Assembly: GCF_002865645.1 (NCBI RefSeq)
Contig: NW_020194667.1
Span: 2,379,762 to 2,443,761 of the forward strand
Origin: Hyaloscypha bicolor E
Taxonomy: Eukaryota; Ascomycota; Leotiomycetes; Helotiales; Hyaloscyphaceae
DNA: 64,000 bases
Direction: 5' to 3'
In this document: piece by piece, positions 57,111-64,000 of the stretch
Layout: each line of letters begins with the position of its first letter
Numbering within the stretch: position 1 is the stretch's first letter
Made by a program: the position numbers and the translations under genes
The notes under the pieces: generated by a model
The model's input: only the letters and a program-made list of their open reading frames with translations
Told to the model about the DNA's origin: nothing
Databases searched by the model: none

Positions 57111-60100
57111 CTCAAACATTTTATATATTTATATTATTTTTAAGGTTTTAGTTATATATTAAAAACTATAGTCTTTTATATATAACTTTTCTTTCTATAA
57201 TATTTTTCTATTTTATATACTTATTTTTTTTATTTTTATATATTTATTTCCTATTCTATTTATATATATTAATTAAGTATTTAAAGGCATTGAATAATTT
57301 TAATTCTATTATAAAGTTTATAGAATTCGATTTTCTTTTAATCTATTTAATTTCTATACTCTTTTATTATTTATATATTTAATAAAAATATATTATATTA
57401 ATTATTAGATATTTCTCTCAAGTAATATCTAATTTAATAAAGTATTTATATAATGATTTCAAATCCGTATAAATAACTAATAAAAGTTTCATTTCTAGTA
57501 TTTTATTAATTATTAATTTAATAGAAATATCTATATTAAAGCTATAAGCTATATTATATAATTCTAAAGCTAGAATACTTCTAATAACTTTTTTATATTA
57601 ATATATCTAGTTCTATTTACTAGAACTAAAATATATTTAATTTAAAAAAAAGAAATCTCTATTATTTCTAAATAAAGTATTTATAAAAATAATTAAATAT
57701 AGGAATTTCTTTATTAGCTTTATAAATTTCAGTTCTTTAATAGTATTCTTAATTTGCTATTAAATATATTTATTAAATATCTTAATATTAGTTTCCGAAA
57801 ATTTAATAGTTTAAATAGTAATTAATAAATTATATAAAACTTCTAGTTAATAGACTAATATAATATATGTTTCTCTAGTATATTAGGTAATATATTAGTT
57901 TTTAATAAAGAAATCTCAATATATAATATCTTTATTATTTATAATAATAGTATTTTTAATTAATATAATTCTAAGGTTTTTATATTAGTATTTTTATATA
58001 AAAATAATTCTAGTAATTTCTATATAAATAATACTTCTATTAAATTTAAGATTATAATTAAAAGTAAGATATTTATATTCTTTAATTAAAAATTTAATTT
58101 TTTAGAGCTTTAGTTATTTTACTTTTATAAAATTATTATTTCTAATAAATAAAATATTATTAGTTTAAAGACTAATAATTCCGAAGAATCACTTATTATA
58201 AAGAAATCAAGAGTTATAAATTAATTATTTTATAAAAAACTCGTTAATATAATAGAAATAATAAGTTTTAAATTAATAGTTTCTAGCTTCCGATATATTA
58301 TATAATAGTTTTACGACTTTTAGAACCAAATTATTATTTAGATTTAGCTATTTAGTAAGTTTATAAAATGAATTAATATTAAAATTATAATTAAATAAGA
58401 TTATTAATTAGATATAAACTTATAATATATTTTGTAAATATAGCTTTATAATTCCTATAATTATAATAATAATATAAAAAATAATTCTTTAGCTAATATA
58501 TTAAATAATTAGTAATTATATTAATATTATATATTTCTTATTATTATTATAAGCCAAAATAACTAGTTTTAACTTTTTAGGTTTTTTCTTTATATTTTTA
58601 TTCTTAATTTTATTAATAAACCGTGAATTAAAAATATATATCTTTCTAATATCTAAAATCTAGAAATAATCTCAAATATATTCTTTTTTAAAAAACTAGT
58701 AATTTTAACTTAATAAGAGTTTTTATATAAGTTATTATTTTATAGAAATATTATAATATTAGAGTTTTTATAAAGGCATTTTTTATTATACTTTAGTAAA
58801 ATAGCAGAAATAGTAAAAGAAATTATATCTATATTACTTTTAGCTTTATTATAAAGTTTAGAAATAGATTTAGGTTCGAAATTATTAGTAATAATTTTAA
58901 TATTTCTTATATAAAAGAGTTTTATAGAAATTAAATAAAAGATAATATTATTATATAATAGAACTAGTATATAAGACTTCCCGTTTATTACTATAAGCTT
59001 ATATAGCCTATTTTAATTATTAGATTAATTAGTATTTCCTTTATATTATATAAGAATATTTGAATTTAAAAAAAAGTTTATAAATATTAATAATACTAAA
59101 ACTATTTTAAATATTTAGGATATTTATAATTTAATATCTAGCTTAAAGCTTCTGAATTTCTATTATTACCTTTTTAAATACTATTAATTATTATAGTATA
59201 ATAAATAATAAAGTATTATATTTAGTTATTTGAAATAAAATATTATAAACTAAAAAAATTAAAATAATATTATTAAGTTCTATAAAGTTATTAATAGTTT
59301 TAAAAGCTATTTAAAATATAATATTCTAATTAATTCTATTAATTTTAATTATAATAATAAAATAAATATATTAAATCGGGCTATAATAATATTTATAATT
59401 CTAATAAAACTATAAGCTTTTATAGAAATAATTTTAATTTTAGTATTTATAGTATTTATAAATTAAATAAATCTTTTATTAGTAAACTACTTTCTAATAT
59501 TTACTATAATATAATTAAAAGGGCCTAAATAAATATTAATTTAATATTATTTTAGGGTATTTTAAATATATAAAATACTAATATTTTATAACTATTAGCT
59601 AGCTTAATATTAAATGCCTTTATTAATAATAATAAAATAGTTAAAGCTAATATTATTCTAATAATTATTCGAATTTCTAGTATTATTTATAGTATTTTAT
59701 AAAGTATTTAAAGGCTTTTATATTAATATTATAGCTTATTTATTTTAGTATATTTCGCAGTTTATTAATTAATAAATAATTAAAATATTAATATAGATAT
59801 TATAAAAAAATAAGAATTATAATTAAAGAATTCGAAAATAAAGCTTTATAATATAGTATTTTAAAACAGAAAAAAGTATTTAAAATATTATATTATAAAT
59901 ATATAATATCTAGTATAAGTAATAAAATAATTAGTAAAATTATTAAAATAAATTTCTAATTTATTTATATTAGCTAAACTAAATAAAAATAAAATCTTAA
60001 TAAATATAATATAAAATTATACTTTCCTAATTAGTATTTTTACTATTATAAATCTAATAGAAAATATAAATCTAATACTAAATAAAATATTAATCTAATA

Positions 60101-61126
60101 TTCAAAATTTTTATTAAGTTTAATACTATTATTAGTTTATTATAAAGCTTAGAATTAATTAGAACTAGTAATTAAGAATCTAGAAATTCTAGTATTAATT
60201 ATAATTCTATAAAAGTAATAAATATTATATTTGAAAATACTATTTATTATAAAAGTTTAAATATCTTTTATTACTAATTCTATTAATACTTTATTATATT
60301 CTAAAATATAGTTTTTATTTATTAATTAATATTATAAATATAGTATTTAGAACTTAGAAAATAAGGTAAAAAATTTCTTATAAAAATAATTTAAAATTAA
60401 GAAAAAGAAAACTAGAATATAGAAAACTATAAGGAAATATATATATCTTATAATATACTAGTTTTAAAGAAGCTTAGTTTTCTAAATATCTCTAGTATAT
60501 TTCAAGTATATTTCCTTAATAAAGTAGTTATAATATTTATATTTAGAAGATATTTAATATCTGGCTAGAAATTTCAGATATTAGATATCTGGAAATTATA
60601 ATATTAGTTTTCTTTTTAAAATAAGCTTATTTCTGAGCTTTATAAAAGCTATTAATTTCTCTAATTTTATACTATTTTCTTTTCTAAAATAAACTAATAT
60701 TTCGAAACTAAATATTATATATAAAAGACAAGTGCCTTTAATATATAATTTAAAGATTTTATTATTATTTCTATATAGTTCTAAATAAGTATTATTTTCT
60801 ATATAATCTAGCTAATATTATAGGTTTTATAAAAATTCTAATATATTAATATTATTATTATTATAGAAACTTTATAAAACCAGGAAACTATTACTTAATA
60901 TTAAAGCTAAATATTATATTAGATTCTTATTCTAACTAATCTATTAGATTTTATATTTTAGCTTATTTTTTACTAGCTTAACTATAATAATTCATTTAAT
61001 ACTATATTTTTATTTATTATTCTTTAATATTAATAAAAGCAATTCCGTATTTATATAATCTAGCTAATATAGGCTTTAATAAATTAATAGTTGATAAATA
61101 TTAATAATATTATTAATAAAAGTAAA

Positions 61127-61288
61127 TCCAGGCTTAATAATAGCTATAGAACTAATATACTATATTTATAGGCCTTATATTACCTTTTCCTTTAATATAG
61201 TAGAATTCCGATATAGTAAAGGTAATATAAAGCCTATAAATATAATATATTAGTTCTATAGTAGCCTTATAATATTAAGGCCCTGGAT
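61127..61288. repeat. 162-bp palindromic element (MITE-like)
   Basis: The left arm TCCAGGCTTAATAATAGC..ATAGAACTAATATA..TATTTATAGGC is mirrored by the right arm ending CCTGGA. A core of about 40 bp matches closely, with a spacer of about 30 bp. TAA lies next to both ends, which could be a 3-bp target duplication of PIF/Harbinger type, but in such AT-rich DNA this is weak. Confidence 0.55.
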
Positions 61289-62358
61289 TAATAATTATTA
61301 ATTATTAAAAAATTAATATAATTATTTAATTATTATTTATTAAGCTTATTAGAGTTTATACTAAATCTAGTAAAGGATTTTGGAAGTTCTTTTATAGCTT
61401 CTTTATATAGAAAACTAGATATATCTTTATAATTTCCGGTAGTTTTAGGAAAAACAAATAGCTATATTATTCTAAAATCTTAAATAGACTTTTTATTTAA
61501 TTCTCTAGTTTCCGGCTCAAATAATTAAATATCTAGTATTTTATAATAACTTATATTTTATTTCGGACTTTGAAATTAATTAAATAGTAGTATTTATTAG
61601 TTTATATTATATATTATTCCTATATTTGCCCTATATAACCTTAGGCAAATTACTATAATTTATATAATTAATTTACTAATTCTTTAGCTTTATTTCTATT
61701 TAGCTTTTCTTTAAATAAGCTAGCTTTAATAATAAAATTCTAGTTTAGAGATATATAAGGCTTATAGCCATTTTTAGTTATAAATAGGAACTAGCTAATA
61801 GTTTAATATTAAAGAAAGGCTTATTAATAATTAATTATAATAATCTATTTATTCTAGTTATTCTAATAATAATTAATATATAAATATAATCTTTAATTAA
61901 AATACTAATTAATAATCTCTACTTATTTATTTATTTATTTAAAAGTAATTAGCTATTAAAAGCTTAAGCTTTATACTAATTCTTATATAGAATTTGCTCT
62001 AAAAATCGGATATAAATTAGAGTTTTTAATCTAATATAATTATTTCTGAAATATCTATTTAATATATTATATAAAATAAAAATAGAAATATTAGTTATTT
62101 AGCTATAATTATATCTTATACGGGAATTGTAATTAGATACTTAGATAAGTAATTTATAAATATAATAACTATATTATAGCCCGATTTACTTTCTAGATAA
62201 TTCTTAAAATCTATAATAATATATTATTAAAGATAATTAAGAACTAGAAAGAAATAAAGCAAATTAAGCTTTTTATTTCTAGATATATATAATCTCTTAT
62301 AAATATAGTAATTATTATAGTATTAATTAATATCTTTATTTATAAATTATATAAAAGA

Positions 62359-62869
62359 AAAACTATAATAAAACAAAAATTCATATAAAATATATTAAAG
62401 TATAAAACGTAATTTAATAGTAAAATAATAAGATTAAAAGTATAAATAGTATATAGTATATAAAAGCTTAATTAAATAAATATTAAACAAGAATTATTAT
62501 TTAGAACTATAGAAAAACTAGTTTTCTTATATAATTTCTATAAATTATATATAAAAGGCTATAGTTTTTACTATTATAGTATGGCAGGCCATACTCTCTA
62601 AAAATTATATTATTTTAGTAGTTTTAAGATTTTAGTTATATAGTAAAGGCTATAGTCTTTTATATATAACTTATAGAAATTATATAAGAAAGCTAGTTTT
62701 TCTATAGTTCTAAAAAATAATTCCTTCTTAGTATTTAATTAATTAAGCTTTTATATACTATATACTATTTATACTTTATTATTTATACTTTTAATCTTAT
62801 TATTTTACTATTAAATTATATTTTATATTCTAGTATACTTTATATAAGTTTTTGTCTTATTATAGTTTC
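62359..62869. repeat. About 510-bp long inverted repeat
   Basis: Arms of about 200 bp (62359-62570 and 62630-62869) are reverse complements with scattered differences, including AGTATAAATAGTATATAGTA and AGAACTATAGAAAAACTAG in both. The centre holds TATGGCAGGCCATA. It lies within the RIP island. Confidence 0.65.
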
Positions 62870-64000
62870 TTTTTATATATTTTATAATAAGTAATATAAA
62901 GGAAATCGAAACTTTATAATTAAAATAATACTTTTATAAAGTTTTAAGGGATTTTTATAAGGCGAATTATTAATTTAATAAATTTGGAAAGAAAAGGGCT
63001 ATTATAATACTTTAAGCCTAAAGTCAAAATATTAAAAATATATAAGTATTAATCTTAGTATTTTATATTAATTTCTAATATATCTAGTAACTTAAATACG
63101 GGTTAGTTATAAGATATAATTACTAGTATAATATATAAAAGTAATAGAAATAGAAGCTAATTATAAAAAGAAAAGAAATAGAGGAAATAAAATAAGAAAT
63201 ATTATACTAAAATAATATAAGTTAGATCTTAATTAGAAATGAATTTTAATATTCGAAAATAAAATTATATTATTAATTTATATATTATCTTTAGTTATAA
63301 TAAAAACCGGAATAAAAATAGTATTAGTTTTAATAGAAAAGCTTATTTCTAAATTCGGAAAAGATATTTAAAAGAGAAAATATTCTTAATTTTAAATAAA
63401 ATAATAAATAGTAATTAGAAATAAAAATTTAAAAGAAATTAGATATAAGAAATTATATAAATAATCTAGAAAAGCTTTTAGAGAAAAAAAGAATATTAAA
63501 TAGAAATAAAAAAGAGAATTTAGAAAAGTCGGAAAAATTAGTAAAATTATATTTATTATTTTTATTATTATTTTTAATAATATTATTAAATATATTTAGT
63601 TTAATAAAATTAAAAAAAGATATTATAAGTATTAAGTTAATAAAATAAAAAAAGAATACAAGTAATAGAAATAAAATTAGAAAAGCTATTATTTTATTAT
63701 TACTAATATTAAAACTCGAACCTAAACTATATCTATTATTATTAATTAGTTTTTCCCAAATTCCGGTTCTTAAACTAAAAGATATATTTAAATAAGAAAT
63801 TAGCTTTTTAGAAATCTTATTAGTCAAAATCTCGGATATAAAAACTCTATAATTAATTATAGAAGAAATTATTGAGATTAATATAACTAAAAATAAATAT
63901 ATACTAGTATTAGATTTAAATCTATTATTTATAGAAGTTTCTAAAATATTATAGTTTTAAGAAAGTAATATTTCTATATTTTTGAAATAATATATAGATA

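Larger units (their letters stand above)
55585..64000. other. Large AT-rich RIP island, no genes
   Basis: More than 8 kb of almost pure A/T with dense TA dinucleotides. The occasional ORF (for example 63453-63827) is only low-complexity I/N/F/K. It holds remnants of the LTR element and two long inverted repeats. It could be a transposon graveyard, a pericentromeric block or a subtelomere-like domain; nothing here decides between these. The window ends inside it. Confidence 0.85.

Noticed and set aside
63453..63827. 124-codon minus-strand ORF in the AT-rich island
   Set aside because: Low-complexity I/N/F/K product expected by chance in AT-rich DNA. It superficially recalls mitochondrial proteins, but no conserved motif is present.
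55585..64000. Mitochondrial DNA insertion or mitochondrial contig
   Set aside because: AT content is similar, but no mitochondrial genes, rRNA or tRNA are seen, and LTR relics with RIP-type transitions explain it better.
1..64000. CRISPR arrays, rRNA operon, phage or bacterial operon structure
   Set aside because: None seen; intron-containing genes throughout show a fungal nuclear sequence.

Overview
The window is nuclear DNA from a filamentous ascomycete (Pezizomycotina). Genes have short introns of about 45-85 bp with GTRNGT donors and CTRAC-like branch points. Many encoded families are typical of these fungi: fungal rhodopsin-like 7TM protein, DUF6594, DUF3431, DUF8021, Clr5-TPR and KEX2-processed small secreted proteins. 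Several long, extremely AT-rich tracts carry C-to-T/G-to-A decay typical of repeat-induced point mutation (RIP). The style suggests Leotiomycetes, but the sequence alone does not prove this.

Layout. 1-10 kb: the 5' part of a gene running off the left edge (-), a decayed phenol 2-monooxygenase relic (-), a small hAT-type MITE with a perfect 8-bp target duplication, a sugar/quinate-type MFS transporter (+), and a seven-exon rhodopsin-like membrane protein (-). 12-16.4 kb: a divergent pair made of an 836-residue single-exon protein with two retropepsin-like aspartic protease signatures (-) and a DUF6594 membrane protein (+). 18.9-24.8 kb: a secreted beta-propeller protein with one C-terminal membrane anchor (+), a frameshifted DUF8021 secreted-protein pseudogene (-), and a rhomboid protease (-). 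26.6-39.7 kb: a C2H2 zinc-finger protein (+), two tandem genes resembling the serine palmitoyltransferase small subunit (-), DNA polymerase delta catalytic subunit (+), an unrecognised membrane protein (+), and a Clr5-TPR protein (-). 40.4-42.6 kb: a repeat and AT-rich island. 43.0-51.4 kb: two small secreted cysteine-rich proteins, two related MGxxxS (predicted N-myristoylated) cysteine-motif proteins, a small membrane protein, a DUF3431 protein and a low-complexity acidic protein. 51.6-64 kb: an almost gene-free, RIP-ravaged tract. It contains an LTR-bounded element whose left LTR is intact and whose right LTR is heavily RIP-mutated.

The genes do not form one pathway or an obvious biosynthetic cluster. 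POL3 is the main housekeeping anchor. The rest looks like fast-evolving surface, secreted and regulatory genes between transposon islands. Both small secreted cysteine-rich genes lie within about 0.6 kb of an AT-rich island, the classic place for effector-like genes. Exon boundaries were inferred by eye from reading frames and splice signals.
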